A DNA stretch of 64,000 nucleotides. Origin: Trichoplax adhaerens (lineage: Eukaryota; Placozoa; Uniplacotomia; Trichoplacea; Trichoplacidae). Under the pieces are notes generated by a model. It did not search any database. It was not told where the DNA came from and saw only the letters and a program-made list of their open reading frames with translations. The translations under genes were made by a program, and so were the position numbers. Of the stretch, positions 24,960 to 37,390 are shown piece after piece. Position 1 is the stretch's first letter; each line of letters begins with the position of its first letter. The stretch lies in assembly GCF_000150275.1 (NCBI RefSeq), contig NW_002060965.1:252923-316922 (forward strand), in the 5' to 3' direction.

Positions 24960-26472
24960 CATTTAACCTTAAAATCATAATCCACTCTTAGCTTGCATTT
25001 CTTTTATCAAGTCCGGTACTATAGTAGCTTCTTCCATATTTTCTACTGTCATGTAGTAATTTGCTATTGTCTTATATCAATTAATTATCTTGGTAGAATC
25101 CTCATTGGCATAATGGCTGTATATCTCTAAAGAGGATTGCAACTCCGACAGAACATCACTATATTTCTATTGGAAACAGTAGCCAGTCGTTAAGTAATCG
25201 TAGGCATCAGCATGCACTAAAGTACATCCTTTTGAGCACTCACAAGAACAATTTGGCATTAAATGCTGCTATCGCATCAAGTTTTTTCATGCCAAAATAA
25301 TTACAGCCAAAAGCATCATAATAATCTAATAATCCCGCACTAACCATTAACTGTATCTTCTTAAAATATTTATCTAATGTCTAGTTCATTTTCTAGTAAC
25401 TCTGCAGTACTATCGTAATTATTGTTAGCCACAGCGACCAAGCCCAGGGACAGATATAGCGTAGCAAAATCCCTGTCTTATTCTTCTGAATTTACTTGAC
25501 CAATTTCTAGCTATTTTGGAATACTGCTTTGGCCTGTTCTGACTCTTCCATTGACATATAAGTCTTTCCAATGTCATGATAAGCATCTACAACTGATAAA
25601 TCAGGGTCTTTGAGTGGTGGCGGTTGCAATGATTTCAGTTAAATGTAGTAGTACAGTAGGGTGACTAATAGGAAGAAACAGTGCACTTGTACTGTTTCGA
25701 GTAAAGACTGGGATTCTCCAGTTAATGCCGTATCTGATAGCCAAATATAAAATTTGGGTTTACGTAGGCGAACCAATAGTAATAGCAGGAGACCATCACT
25801 GGGTACGAAATCAAAGGAAGCTTTTACTTCATTTAACTTTTCTACTTCTAAATATTGTCTATCCAAACGAAAATGTATCTCAGCAACCTTATCATATTTT
25901 TTCCAAAATGCTTTATGAAGATATTAAGCACTTCTCATAAGTAAAAATAGCTAATTCATTTTCATCCAAGCCTTCATGGCTTACACCTAGTTCAAAATAA
26001 GTGTCACACTGCTTGAACTATCCACAGCATAAATGTAGCCCTAATTTCTTGGGCTTTCTTGTACACCTTTATAGCTTCTTCGTAATCATGCAAATAATAT
26101 AAATTGCCAATCTTACATTAGAGTTTTCCTAATGACTATAAATAGTTACAAACTGAAATTATACATTAGCGACTTGTAAACAATTTTCGTCCTGTTTTGC
26201 TAATCAAATCTTAAGAATCTATTCTAGAAGTGATTTGGCTGCATGTAGTCGCCTTCATTCATTCAAATGCTTGCTAGATTCATATAAGAATGAGCAATAG
26301 GTATATTATTTTCTGCAACGACACTTATTTTTACGTTCAGACTTTTCTCATATTTTTCCTAGGCGTCGCTATCTTTTCCTTGTAGCATCTAATATCTCCG
26401 ATTGAATCATATAGCGACGCAATAGATTAATTTTGATCTCCTAATACTTTTAATCGCATATTTAGAGCAGTA
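24960..26472 (-). pseudogene. Truncated, decayed copy of the 27844-30015 TPR gene
   Basis: Base-level similarity to the neighbouring intact gene runs from its 3' end (24981 corresponds to about 27863) to 26472 (corresponding to about 29410), where similarity stops abruptly. The first third of the gene, about 600 bp encoding the head, is absent. Many in-frame stops and indels are present on the minus strand, and an unrelated block of roughly 100 bp or more interrupts it near 25620-25800. The order and spacing of TPR segments are otherwise kept. Best explained as a partial tandem duplicate that was dead on arrival or has decayed since. Confidence 0.8.
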
Positions 26473-27372
26473 CGTAATTGTCACAAATTTGTCTTTGTGA
26501 TCGACTGAACTAATTTACTAGCTACTTAACGAGTTCCTACTAACTGAGGAGGTAAAGCAATACTGCAAATTAGACTGACTACAGCCTCACAAGTACTATA
26601 AACAGCTAGAAGTTTGTGTAGCTTTTTAATAGTCATTATTCTAAGTGTATGCAAAAAGTATGAAACTTCGTGTACAACTAGGAGATAGTAACTGAGCAAT
26701 TAAAACGTTACATTATCAGTAGTTTAATATGATAAGACTGACTATTAATAAGCTATTTTTTTTAATTAGTATTTTAATTAATAGTATAAGTGTTCGTTAG
26801 TAGCACGTAATATGTAGTGACTATTAGTAATTTAGTATGGTGCAATATTAACAAACATTTTTATATTTAACCAATAGTCTAAGTGTTCGTTACGAGCTTA
26901 AAATATTTAGTGTTATCAGTAATTTAATATGATGGAATCTTCATAAGGCATTCTATAGCTGTAGATTTACTTTATTCATTGCGACTGTAATCAAAGATGC
27001 ATCTTTGCAAACTTCAAATTCAATATTTTTAATAAACAAGAATTTTCTAAGAACTTTTAAATACATCCGCAGTAACTTACTATTTAACTTGTTTTAATTA
27101 TACCAAAAATCTGTGATTATTGAAGAAGCGATTCAAGATTAGCTGGTCTCGAAAGTGTTCTCACTGCACGTCTATGGTTTTCTTATAAGCCTTCATTATT
27201 GAAAAGAAAGCCCTTATGGATGTACTGTACTACTCTATTCCATATGCATAGACACAACAAAGTCACTAGATCATTAACAAAATCTCAACACCCTAAATTA
27301 TCGATTGGTAACTTCAGTAAGGTGCAATGATAAACTAAAATTTGAAGATAAAATTTACCCTATAGTTAACTC
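26473..27372. repeat. Diverged tandem repeats in spacer
   Basis: Three diverged copies of a unit of about 100 bp lie at roughly 26693-26945, recognisable by ATCAGTAGTTTAATATGATA, TTAGTAATTTAGTATGGTG and ATCAGTAATTTAATATGATG, with AAGTGTTCGTTA shared by the last two. A 14-bp perfect palindrome AAAGATGCATCTTT is at about 26994. No gene is seen. Confidence 0.5.
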
Positions 27373-27730
27373 TGTAATGATATCTTCTTTAAGTAGCGTA
27401 AAGTATTTTAAGGTAGACGATGATAGAAGGTATAAAGGATTTTATTGAGATACAAGTTACAGGCTAACAATGATATGGTTGTTATAGATAAGGTATTTGA
27501 GATAGCAGGAATGTAGGAACTGACTAACGAGTTAGCGTACAGGGGTATTTATAGGTTTTAGATGGGATTGAGATAAAGTCTTTATATGTATAGCATGTCG
27601 TCTATATGTAGTCATGATGTCGTACATTATGAATGTAATACAATACAGTACTTAAACGGTATATGATAAGTATTCGTATATTAGGATATTACTATACTAG
27701 GCATCTTCTATATAAGATCATAATGTTACA
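27373..27730 (-). repeat. Solo LTR, family G
   Basis: 358 bp with matching inverted ends TGTAA ... TTACA and an exact 5-bp target duplication AACTC at 27368-27372 and 27731-27735. On the minus strand a CCTATAAATAC box is followed about 115 bp later by AATAAAATCC, the promoter and poly(A) order of an LTR. It sits 113 bp beyond the stop codon of the TPR gene at 27844, in the same orientation, and could affect 3' end formation. Single copy here. Confidence 0.6.
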
Positions 27731-27843
27731 AACTCTATTGCACTTACTGTATTATGTGAAATACAATGATAGCATAAGAATCATAACAAACTCTCCTTTA
27801 AGGATTAGAATAAAATTTTGTAATGGTAATTATGATCTTTCTG

Positions 27844-30015
27844 TTATTCTTCAAAAGATATTCCACTTTTAGCTTCCAACAGTTTTAAAAAGCTCCGCAC
27901 TTTATTAGCTTCTTCAACATTGTTCAATTCTAAGTGGCATTTTGCCATGGTCCTGTAGGTATTAATTACCTTCAGTGGATCATCATTTATATAACGCCAG
28001 TTTATTTTGAAGGCTAATTGCAGCTCGGATAGAGCATCGCTGTACCTATGCTGTTGATAGTATGCAGTTGCAAGATGATTGTAAATATCAGCAGCTTTTA
28101 GTGTATCAACGTTTTCATTAGAAATAAGAACATCTTTTGCTTTATTAAACGCTGTAATTGCAGCATCCCATTTCTCTAACGCGGCATAATTGCAGCCGAT
28201 AGTATCGTAAAAAAGAAATAATTCTTCTCCACAGGGATCGCTTTCCAAAACATTCAACATAATGTCTAATCCTTTCACTAGCAGCTCTGTAGCCCTATCG
28301 TTATGATTTTTAGCTACAGCAACAAAGCCCATCCACAGATAGAGTTGAGCATAATCTACGTTTTCTTCTTCTGAATTTGCTTGACGAATATCTAACTCTT
28401 TTTGAAAGAATTTATCAGCCCTTTTTGTATCCTTTAATGCCAAATGAGCCATTCCGATTCCATGATAAACTTCTGCTAGTTGTAAATTATCGTCTCCCAA
28501 TAACATGAGTCGAGTAGTTAGAGCACTTTCAAACGAAATCAAGGCTTCATTTTGCTTTTTTATTTCTAAATAAACCTTCCCCAATCGGTAATAGGTCTCT
28601 GCAACCTTTTCATGATCTTTTCCGAAATGCATTATTAAGATTTTAAGACACTTCTCATAATTAGAAATAGCTAATCCATTTTTATCCAAGCTTTCATAGC
28701 TAGCACCTATTTCAAAGTAAGTCTCACCCACACTCGGGCTATTTTCGCCATATAATTCAGCCCGAATTTCTAGAGCATTTCTATACATCTTTATAGCTTC
28801 TTCATAATCATCTAGTGAAAAATAATAATCGCCAATAGTATGATAGCAAACAGCTACATATGTATGTTTATCTCCTAAAACTTCTTTTCTGAGATTTATG
28901 GCTTTATATAATAGCTCTTTTGCAGTATCGACTCTATCCTGATCGATCAAATTCGTTCCCATATCTAGATATATATCAGCTAGATTCACACTCTTTTCTC
29001 CGGCAATATTTTTTCTAATTTCTAAGGCTTTCTTGTACAAAGTTTCTGCTTCATCAAAATCATCCTCATGACGACAAATTATTGCAAATTGAAAATATAT
29101 ATCCCCGACTTGTAAACTATTTTCGCCCCATTTAGCTAATCGAATCTTAAGAGCCTTTTCTAGAAGTGATTTTGCTTCATCATAGTTGCCTTCATTCACT
29201 CGAACGCAAGATAGACGCATATAAGAATCGGTAATATGTATATCATTATCTCCAACGATACTTATTCTCATGCTCAGACTTTTCTCATATATTTCCAAGG
29301 CCTCGCTGAATTTTCCTTGCTTACACTTAATGTCTCCAATTGAATCATATAGTGATGCAATAGATAAATCTTGATCTCCTAATATTTTTAACCGTATATT
29401 TAGAGCAGTATCTAGGTTTGATAAGGCTTCATCGATTCGTTGATATTCAGCATATAGTAAACCAATACGCGAATAAGAATCAGCAACTTGTATATGGTTC
29501 TCCCCTAATTCTGTTAACCTAATTTTTAGCGCTTTCTCGTTGTACTCTATAGACTCTTTAACGAAACTGTAGCAACTATACACATCACCAATGCCTTCAT
29601 AAGTATCTGCAATTTCAGTTGTATTATCTCCAGTCGCTTGTAGTTTTAAATTAATTGCGGTTTTATAACTGTCTATAGCTTCTTGAAATTGATACTTCAT
29701 GTTTTCCGTAAATCCTCGATTATCGAAACATTTAGCTATCCTTATGTCATCTTTTAAAGTCTTTGCAATTTCTTCTGCTCGATTACATAAATCAAAAGCT
29801 TGTTCGTAACGATATTGCCATGTATAGCAAACAGCAGAATCAAGAAGTAAATCGCAAAGGAGCTTATTTCGATCGTCTAACTGGTCAGTGATTGTTTGAA
29901 GTTTAGTTAATGCATCATGAAAACAAGCTAAAGCCTGATCATCCAGCTCTTTATATACTAGTAATAGTCCTTTTTGTCGTTGTCCTTGAATATCTTGAAT
30001 TTTAGAGCTATCCAT
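27844..30015 (-). CDS. TPR protein of kinesin-light-chain type, 723 aa
   Basis: The frame is open from 30048, but the first codon there is TTG; the first ATG is at 30015 (MDSSKIQDIQG), which I take as the start. Residues 1-~105 form the family head, including LLCDLLLDSAVCYTWQYRYE and ..AKTLKDDIRIAKCFDNRG.. About 14 TPR units of 42 residues follow, more acidic and more diverged than in the 1428-aa protein (LGENHIQVADSYSRIGLLYA, YGENSPSVGETYFEIGASYE). No Gly2, so no N-myristoylation. No other domain. The function is presumably a binding scaffold; the partner is unknown. A truncated copy lies immediately 3' at about 24960-26472, and the gene at 31820-34045 upstream is on the same strand. Intronless as read. 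Confidence 0.87.
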   Translation of the reverse strand: MDSSKIQDIQGQRQKGLLLVYKELDDQALACFHDALTKLQTITDQLDDRNKLLCDLLLDSAVCYTWQYRYEQAFDLCNRAEEIAKTLKDDIRIAKCFDNRGFTENMKYQFQEAIDSYKTAINLKLQATGDNTTEIADTYEGIGDVYSCYSFVKESIEYNEKALKIRLTELGENHIQVADSYSRIGLLYAEYQRIDEALSNLDTALNIRLKILGDQDLSIASLYDSIGDIKCKQGKFSEALEIYEKSLSMRISIVGDNDIHITDSYMRLSCVRVNEGNYDEAKSLLEKALKIRLAKWGENSLQVGDIYFQFAIICRHEDDFDEAETLYKKALEIRKNIAGEKSVNLADIYLDMGTNLIDQDRVDTAKELLYKAINLRKEVLGDKHTYVAVCYHTIGDYYFSLDDYEEAIKMYRNALEIRAELYGENSPSVGETYFEIGASYESLDKNGLAISNYEKCLKILIMHFGKDHEKVAETYYRLGKVYLEIKKQNEALISFESALTTRLMLLGDDNLQLAEVYHGIGMAHLALKDTKRADKFFQKELDIRQANSEEENVDYAQLYLWMGFVAVAKNHNDRATELLVKGLDIMLNVLESDPCGEELFLFYDTIGCNYAALEKWDAAITAFNKAKDVLISNENVDTLKAADIYNHLATAYYQQHRYSDALSELQLAFKINWRYINDDPLKVINTYRTMAKCHLELNNVEEANKVRSFLKLLEAKSGISFEE

Positions 30016-31819
30016 TGTTATTAATTCGACGAATGCTTTAATTAACAACTTTAGTCGCGTATAAACTTAGGAATAATAAATTATTAGTTCCTGTTTCCAA
30101 AATTGATGAGTAAAATATTATAATCCAGCAGGCTGTGACCTTAATCTGATAATTGTAGTCTATATCTAATTAAGGAATATCATTTTAACTTATGATATGT
30201 TTTGATAATTATGCACCAGTTACTCCTTGAATTTAATACTTATAATCATACAACTTGAGCTTGATTGATGTAACATCGTCATGAGCTATTAAATTCTAAT
30301 CACAATACATAATTGGACCATGTGGTTGTTAAGATCGTATGATGTACCTTACCAACGAAGCCTTATTGCTTTATCATATGCCGCCATTTTTACAATTAAC
30401 TCTCACCAGATATGACCTTGAGCATCAAACAGAAAAATATGTTACCGATCCCTATAAGTAAATTCATATTGCAGCACTCGGTCGTTAAATTTGATTACTG
30501 GTTCACGTGACACGGAAGATATACATGGTAACAATTCTTTGCATTCGAATTAACTAATTTGCTATACAGGCTATGATAATAAATCCATAAGTTAACTACG
30601 AGGCTTTCTTTATTAATGTATTCCGAAAAGTCAGCCTGAGTTTGACTATATATTTCCTGCGGCTATTGTAATTTTTTACGCCGCTATAGTGCTTGAATGC
30701 TTTGTGATATAAAATAATCTACCTAACCTTTGAACAACCCAATTTAATTAATTTATCTGAACAGAAAGCTGAAGTAAAATTTCTAGTTAAACTGCCGATC
30801 ATAATGCTATCATAGTTACTTTCTATAACTAGCTGCTTTACAAGAACTGCTGTATAAATATTTGCGAACTTGGCATATCCTTCGGAACCCAGAAGCTTTT
30901 TGTTCTTTCATGGGACAGTGATCATGAGTTGACATATTAGTATACTTCTTCAATAGTAGTGAATGGTAGCGTTACTAGTCTATACGGATAGCCAACAATT
31001 TTATTACTAGCCTATAAACCGTTATTAGGCTATTTAAAAATATACATGCATATGTACTTATCACTAATAGCAGACTATTACCACGTTGTAAGCTGTCTAG
31101 TGTCACTATAGTACAAATTCATATTCTCAGAGCTCTCAAGCTAATTCTAAGAAACACCAGCTACTGCGTAGACTAGCTGGAAGAACTAATTAAGAATTAT
31201 TATAGTGCAAAAAGTTTCTTAATATTCATTACGTATTTTAAGGCCTGGCATCAGCTTATCTTTATGTATAGGTTGCAACTTCAGTAACTAATATTGCACC
31301 TTCTAGCCATATATCGGTAACAAACATAAACCAAGGTAATAAACCGTAATTTGATTGTTTGAAAACATACATGCATATGTATATTACCATTAATGGCGCC
31401 ATTGATATATTAGTGAGCAATCATCTAATATTAGCTTCACGATAATATCTATTCAAAGTAACCTAAGTAAATCAAATATAGCTATCCATATTATCAATAG
31501 ATGCATCCCTACAATGATTCAACACGAAATTTGTAACGTTAAGAAGTAATCCATGATATTTACTAGTTCTGAAATCCGACCTAAAGTATAAACTTTTAAA
31601 TAAATGCACGATACCATATAGAGTGAGCATTTGGCTACAATGAAATAAAATTTAGGCGCTTTTTTAATGCTCTAATGCTGTAAATTACGTTTTAGTTATG
31701 AATATAAGAGAAAATTACTGATTTGCCACTGTATTATTCCATATTTAAATATAGATACACGCAAATATATCTGACTGATAACTTCCAAAAACATTAGTAT
31801 TTATTTTTGCTTCCTCATT
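30016..31819. other. Spacer between two TPR genes with a short direct repeat
   Basis: Two similar segments of about 70 bp at about 31010-31060 and 31340-31395 share an AAACCGT ... ATACATGCATATGTA pattern. An AATAAA for the upstream gene (minus strand) is at 31800-31805. No gene is supported. Confidence 0.4.
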
Positions 31820-34045
31820 CTATTGTACTTCTTCTTGGTCTTTCTCTTCCTCTTCTTCTTCCTCATCTTCTTCTTTTGCTTCTTCTTTTGCCAAAACTTC
31901 TAGATCAGATTCATTTATTTTCAACAGACTTATCATTTCAAGTGCTTCCTGATCTCTATCAAGTTTAGAATAGCATTCTCTCATACAATCGCAAACATAT
32001 AAAATTTCTGGATGTCGTTTTCCATATTTCTCGAAGTAAATCTCTAAGCAGGGCTCATACATCAATAAAGCTTCTTCATACTGTTCCTGCTTGAAATAAA
32101 CGTTGCCCAATCCTTCGTAAATGGGGCAAATCTCTAATGATTCTTCACCAAATTTGTTTACAATAAGATTCTTGGCTTCGTAATACATCGACATAGCATC
32201 ATCATGTTTGTCTTGATTATAATAAACATAGGCGATAGTATTATATAATCTTATGAGATCATCGATCGCATCGTCTTCTCCTAAATACTGAAGCTTAATA
32301 TTAAGATATTTTGAAAGCATATTAATGGCTTGATCATAATTACCGAGTTCATTATGAATTAAACCTAAAATATGATAATTATTACCAATGTCTAAATTTT
32401 GATCATTAGTTTCTTTTAAACGAAAGCTTAGGGCTTCTTGACACATAGATAATGCATCATTATAGCCCTCTTTCCTGTAATAAGCCATTCCAAGATTGAG
32501 ATATAAATCGATTAAACTAAATGCATGTTTAGTATCAACTTCTTGCTGTATAACCAATGATTTTTTCAACATCGATATGGAATCATCTAGCTGATCCAGG
32601 TCAAGATAAATTTTTCCCAGAATGTGATATACCTTTGCTACTTGCAGATCTTCCCCTTTTAATTCAAGTTGTATACATAGATACCTCTCATACATTAATA
32701 TTGCATCGATGAATCGGCTTTGCTTGCTATGAATATCTCCAATATCGCAATATATTTGAGCCGTAAGTAAATTGGTTGCTCCCAAAAATTTTAATCGTAA
32801 AGTCAGAACCATATTATACATTTCTAAAGCCTTATCAAACTTGCTGAGGCTAGTATATAACCTACCTAGAGCTTGATAAGATTCGGCCACATTTAAGCTT
32901 TCATGACCAAGCAATTCCAACTTTATTTCTATTGCTTTCGTAAGCATTGAATTAGCCTTCTCATATTCTTCTTCTGTGTAATAAATCGTGCCTAAGTTAT
33001 GATAAACTTTAGCAATTTCTATACTATTACGCTCAAGCAAGTCTAGCCAAATATTTAAAGATTTCTCGTGCAAGAACTTGGCTTCCTCGAAATTATTTTG
33101 ATATGTATAGACTTTGGCCAATTCATGAAATGCATCAGCTACGTATAAGTTATGGTTACCAAATAATTCTAGCCGTATATCGCGAGCTTTCTCAATAATA
33201 TTCTGAGATTCACGATCTTTCCCTTGAGATAGGTAGATTCCTCCAATTCTTACGTAGGATTCCGTAACTTCAAACTGATGTTGACCGACAATTTCTAATT
33301 TTATATTTAAGGATTTTTCGAACAGCGACATAGCATCTTCAAGTTTATTTTGTTGCTGTTTTATATCTCCAATGGAATCGTAAACATTAGCTACTGCTAA
33401 ACTCTTGCTGCCTTGCTGGCTCAATCTAATTTTTAGAGCTTTTTCGTACATTAATAAGGCATTATCGATTTTATCTTTAGTGATATACATATCGCCGATG
33501 CTGCAGTAGGAATCAGCGGTTTTTAAGTGACCATCTCCAAATTTATCTAATCGAATTTTAAGTGACTTTTCGTAATTTTCTTGAGCTTCATTATACTTAT
33601 CTTGCCAATAATAAATATCCGCAAGGCCATGATAGGTATCAGCGATATAGATATTATTATCCCCTATAGCCAAAAGTTTCAACTTTATGGATTTCAAATA
33701 ATCATCAGCAGCATCTTTAAACAATCCCTTCATACCTTTGACTTTTCCGCGACTATCAAGACAATTAGCTAGTCTTAAGTCATCTTTCAGCATTCTTGCT
33801 AACTCCTCTGATTGACTACAGTAATCTAAAGCTTCGCTATAGCAATGTTGTTGTCGATAAGTAGCAGAAATATCCAAACTCACGTCACATTGAAGTTCAT
33901 CAAGAATTCTTGTATTCTTAATAGTACTATGAATTCGATCTAGTACTTGCTGATATTTCGATCGGGCTGTTTTAAAATAACCTTTTTTAAAGTCATCATG
34001 GCCCTTTTGGTACAGCTTTCGCAGTTCTTTAGGGATGACATCCAT
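31820..34045 (-). CDS. TPR protein with acidic tail, 741 aa
   Basis: Single frame from ATG (34045, MDVIPKELRK) to TAG. The head (YQKGHDDFKKGYFKTARSKY, then ..DISATYRQQHCYSEALDYC..) matches that of the 1428-aa protein. About 14 TPR units of 42 residues follow from about residue 125 (IGDNNIYIADTYHGLADIYY as an early example). The last 25 residues or so are almost only Glu, Asp and Lys, a feature the other copies lack and possibly a protein-binding or solubility tail. Gly2 is absent. AATAAA lies 15-20 nt after the stop, so the 3' UTR is very short. A decayed partial copy lies upstream at 36129-37300. The family is clear; the partner and process are not. Confidence 0.87.
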   Translation of the reverse strand: MDVIPKELRKLYQKGHDDFKKGYFKTARSKYQQVLDRIHSTIKNTRILDELQCDVSLDISATYRQQHCYSEALDYCSQSEELARMLKDDLRLANCLDSRGKVKGMKGLFKDAADDYLKSIKLKLLAIGDNNIYIADTYHGLADIYYWQDKYNEAQENYEKSLKIRLDKFGDGHLKTADSYCSIGDMYITKDKIDNALLMYEKALKIRLSQQGSKSLAVANVYDSIGDIKQQQNKLEDAMSLFEKSLNIKLEIVGQHQFEVTESYVRIGGIYLSQGKDRESQNIIEKARDIRLELFGNHNLYVADAFHELAKVYTYQNNFEEAKFLHEKSLNIWLDLLERNSIEIAKVYHNLGTIYYTEEEYEKANSMLTKAIEIKLELLGHESLNVAESYQALGRLYTSLSKFDKALEMYNMVLTLRLKFLGATNLLTAQIYCDIGDIHSKQSRFIDAILMYERYLCIQLELKGEDLQVAKVYHILGKIYLDLDQLDDSISMLKKSLVIQQEVDTKHAFSLIDLYLNLGMAYYRKEGYNDALSMCQEALSFRLKETNDQNLDIGNNYHILGLIHNELGNYDQAINMLSKYLNIKLQYLGEDDAIDDLIRLYNTIAYVYYNQDKHDDAMSMYYEAKNLIVNKFGEESLEICPIYEGLGNVYFKQEQYEEALLMYEPCLEIYFEKYGKRHPEILYVCDCMRECYSKLDRDQEALEMISLLKINESDLEVLAKEEAKEEDEEEEEEEKDQEEVQ

Positions 34046-36128
34046 TATATCGACAATCTCAATAGTTTAACCATTCTATGATTTTACTGCTTTTTTAATC
34101 AATACAAACCTTTTCAAGGGTTATTTAAACCAGTGGCAAAGTTTCACTGAATATCTCACAAAATACATCAAGATGATCCTTGTTATTTGATGTAATTTAA
34201 AGTAATTAACGAATAGCCTTCTAGTAGTAAAGTTGAAATTATCCAGCAAAATATTGATTGAACGACCAGACGAAAAGAAATAATAGGAAATATCAAGTTT
34301 CCGGAGTAAGTTTTGATTAGTGGCGCCGTTTCTGGATAACGAACAATCGAACATTAGCCAATTGCTAATTTATGTCCAAATGTCACGTGCTAATCCACCA
34401 ATATATAATTTTTAGCTAAGGGATGTATTTGTACTTTTTACACTACTATTATATTTCCATAACAAGCGCAAGTAAACGTTAATATGCTAAATATTAATTT
34501 ATTATGCATACTTGATTCGATGTTACATGGTAGACTCGTGACGACATAAATGAAACTGGATTGACTTATAGTAGCTCATAGATATTTGTATATTCTAAAT
34601 ATTACTTAATAATGCGCACTTGATTTGATGCTACAATATGAACTAATGATGGTGCAGTGTTTACTTCTAAATGAAAATGGATTGACCTATACTAGTTTGT
34701 AAATACCTACTAAGTGACAAGTGATTGCATTTCATAGGATCTAAATTTTTGGTTCTATTAATAAGGGTTTTTCGTTGATCTAGACTACATTTGACACTAA
34801 TCAGTTCCTGCAAATGCAATCTAATGACAGAATTAGCAATATTATTACATTGTTTTAGTGTATACCTTGAAAGTATTCTTAGTACTAAGTAAAGCAGTAG
34901 TGAGAAGCAATGCCGTAATAGGTGTGGTTAGCATTAGGCATTAATATAAATCTTAATAGTACTACATCATATTATAGTATATAATCTCAATTATGAGAGC
35001 AGAAAATGCTAATCTGCAGCGTTGGAATTGAACTTAGTGTTATTAAGCAGCGCCCTAAATCTTTTCAATGTAACCATGCAATCTATTCTGGAGCTCTTCT
35101 CACTATATCCAATATCCAAATAATCATTACCAGGTCAGAGATTCCAGAGATTCTTCATTGCCACTCGAAAGTAAATGAATAGGCATCGATCCATACTAAA
35201 CGATAATATATTTTCTTAAAACTACTTTTACTCTATAACGAATATTTCTGTAGTGATTTCAGCCAATTGAAGTAGTGTCATATTGAACGGTAGCACTAAG
35301 GCGTTATACAACCTGTTGGCTACAGATCGATTTTCATTTATTGCTAAGATTTTCTAGTTAGTACAACTCTATGCAGCATGGCTTTATTACAGTATCATCT
35401 TATTAATTAGATACTACTTATATATATATATTATAGTAAATACTTAATTAGATATATTGTGACACAAAATCACATTGCTGCACGTAAAAGCCTTTAGGCT
35501 TAACGTCTCTAATCTAGATTCATTATGTGAATACATTTAAATTTCATCGAAGGTAAGATATTTACTATACTATAAGTAGTTAACCATTGATGAAATGATT
35601 TTAGTTACTATCTAAAACGTAATACCGTTATAAGGCTCATATTTCTTCGTGAAACTGCTATTCTTGACATATTATTATCATTCTACAATTCAATTTCAAA
35701 GTATCAGCATATAAATAGGTCAAGTAAAGCTGATTTCTGTTGAATTTCAATCTCTCTTTACGTATAACTGAATTTCGACTATACTATTGTAATACATTAA
35801 ATTCAGATACCGGTTAGCCAACATTTAAGTACAAAAATAAAGTTGACAATACATCTGGCTTTACCGCTTAGATTACTTAGCAATTAAAAATCATATACAG
35901 TAAAAGAAACTATGATGTTATCCCACTTGATGTCAAGAATACGCCAAAATAATTAAAAAATACACTATTTCAAGTAGAGCTGAATAAGAGTGATATCTTA
36001 ATTAAGATAATTAACCACACTGAAACTCAACTGAAGACCGAACTGGATGGTGTACAATTTATTCGCAGGGTGGCTACAGAGGAACCAACCTGTAATATTA
36101 TTTTCTAGATTTGCCACCCTTTACCTAT
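34046..36128. repeat. Spacer with a two-copy direct repeat
   Basis: A direct repeat of about 110 bp occurs at about 34483-34590 and 34591-34712: both contain CTAAATATTA, then ACTTGATT.GATG.TAC, and end in TGGATTGAC.TATA.TAG. The rest is AT-rich, with a short (TA)n run near 35420. An 8-bp perfect inverted repeat AGGGTGGC/GCCACCCT (36067-36074 and 36113-36120) could form a hairpin. No gene is seen; the minus open stretch at 34121-34354 is unsupported. Confidence 0.45.
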
Positions 36129-37300
36129 TTAACTACCTGTCATACTGGATCTATCTGACCTATCTTTAATATCTTTCAATATTTCTTTCATTTCTGCTAC
36201 TTCTCTAAATGTACGTAATTTATGGCAGCAATCCTTCATACAAGAACAGATGTATTCCAACTCCGGATGTTTTTCACCATATTTGGTCGATAAATATTAG
36301 AGCAGAATATATATCCATATGCAAGACATTCTCATATTCTTTCAGATGGAAATAGTTATTGCCTAGACCTTCGTAGATAGGACACATTTGCAATGCATCA
36401 TGCCTTAAATGCTTGCAACATAATCTTTAGTAAGATTATACATGGATATGGAATCATCATATTTAGCTTGATTAAAATAAATATCAGCTAAAGCTTTATA
36501 AGAATCTGCTATATCATCGCCTATAATGTCTCCACCTAAAGTTTTTAATTTAATATCAACATGTTTTAAGTGCATATTTAGCGATTCATCATATCCCCTT
36601 TGCACATCGGCATATATTGACCCTTAAGCAATATAACTTTCTGCAATCTCTAAATTTTCCAAGCCAGATTATCCGAATCGAATACTAAGGGCTGTCTGAC
36701 ACATGGGCAGAGCATGTTCGTGATTAGCTTGTTTATAATAGGCTATGACAAGCATATATTAGAACAGCACTAACAGGCTCATTTAGCGATAGATAAATAT
36801 TCCCAATTTAGTAATTGGTTATATGGCTTTGCTACCTCTATACTATATCCTAAAAACTCTAAGCGAATATGAAGACTTTCTTACATACATCAACAGTACG
36901 TCTGCTTATTGATCTTACTTATTTTAAGCATCATTAATATCATGATAAGATTGAGAAATATGCAAATCGGAATCCTCTAGTAACTCTAATCAAATATCAA
37001 GTGCCTTCTTAAACACTGGAAAGGCATGATTGCAATGATCTCGACAATAAGATAAATCTCTAATGGCCTGATATAAATCTACAATTGCCAAGTCCTGAGC
37101 ACCAAGTATTTTCAATTACATATTTAAAGCATGAAGAAACATCTATTCAGCATCATCTTAATCCTCTTTAAAGCAGTATATGTTTGATAGTAGCAATTAG
37201 CCACTGTTAAATTCCTTAAAGTCAAGATACCAAACCAAATGGATAAGGCTTTCTCGTATATTAGCAGAGCAAGATCCACATTTATTCTATAGCGTTAAAT
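36129..37300 (-). pseudogene. Truncated, decayed copy of the 31820-34045 TPR gene
   Basis: The minus strand begins (3' end) with a readable C-terminus, KYGEKHPELEYICSCM.., matching KYGKRHPEILYVCDCM.. of the intact neighbour, and ends in TAA at 36129. Further up, TPR units can be followed in broken frames, for example 36405-36605 (..DDIADSYKALADIYFNQAKYDD..) and around 36710-36760, to about 37300, where similarity fades. Stops and indels are frequent and the head is missing. The acidic tail is replaced by a short basic/acidic end, so the duplication may predate that tail or the tail may have been lost. The upstream limit is approximate. Confidence 0.75.
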
Positions 37301-37390
37301 TTGGACTAACTGATAATTGAACTCAAATTTTCAATAAACAAAACGTATGGCCAATCTTTCATGAGACTGCTGAGAAAGAATGAAGAGAAG

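Noticed and set aside
26479-26918. Possible LTR with TGTCAC start, ATCA end and GTAAT flanks
   Set aside because: The right flank match comes from a local motif repeated three times in this region (..AGTAATTTAATATG..), so the duplication is not independent evidence; no promoter or poly(A) order was seen.
31800-34045. Kinesin light chain as the identity of the TPR genes
   Set aside because: The TPR units are of that type, but the N-terminal heptad repeats that bind kinesin heavy chain are missing and repeat numbers (9 to 30) do not fit.
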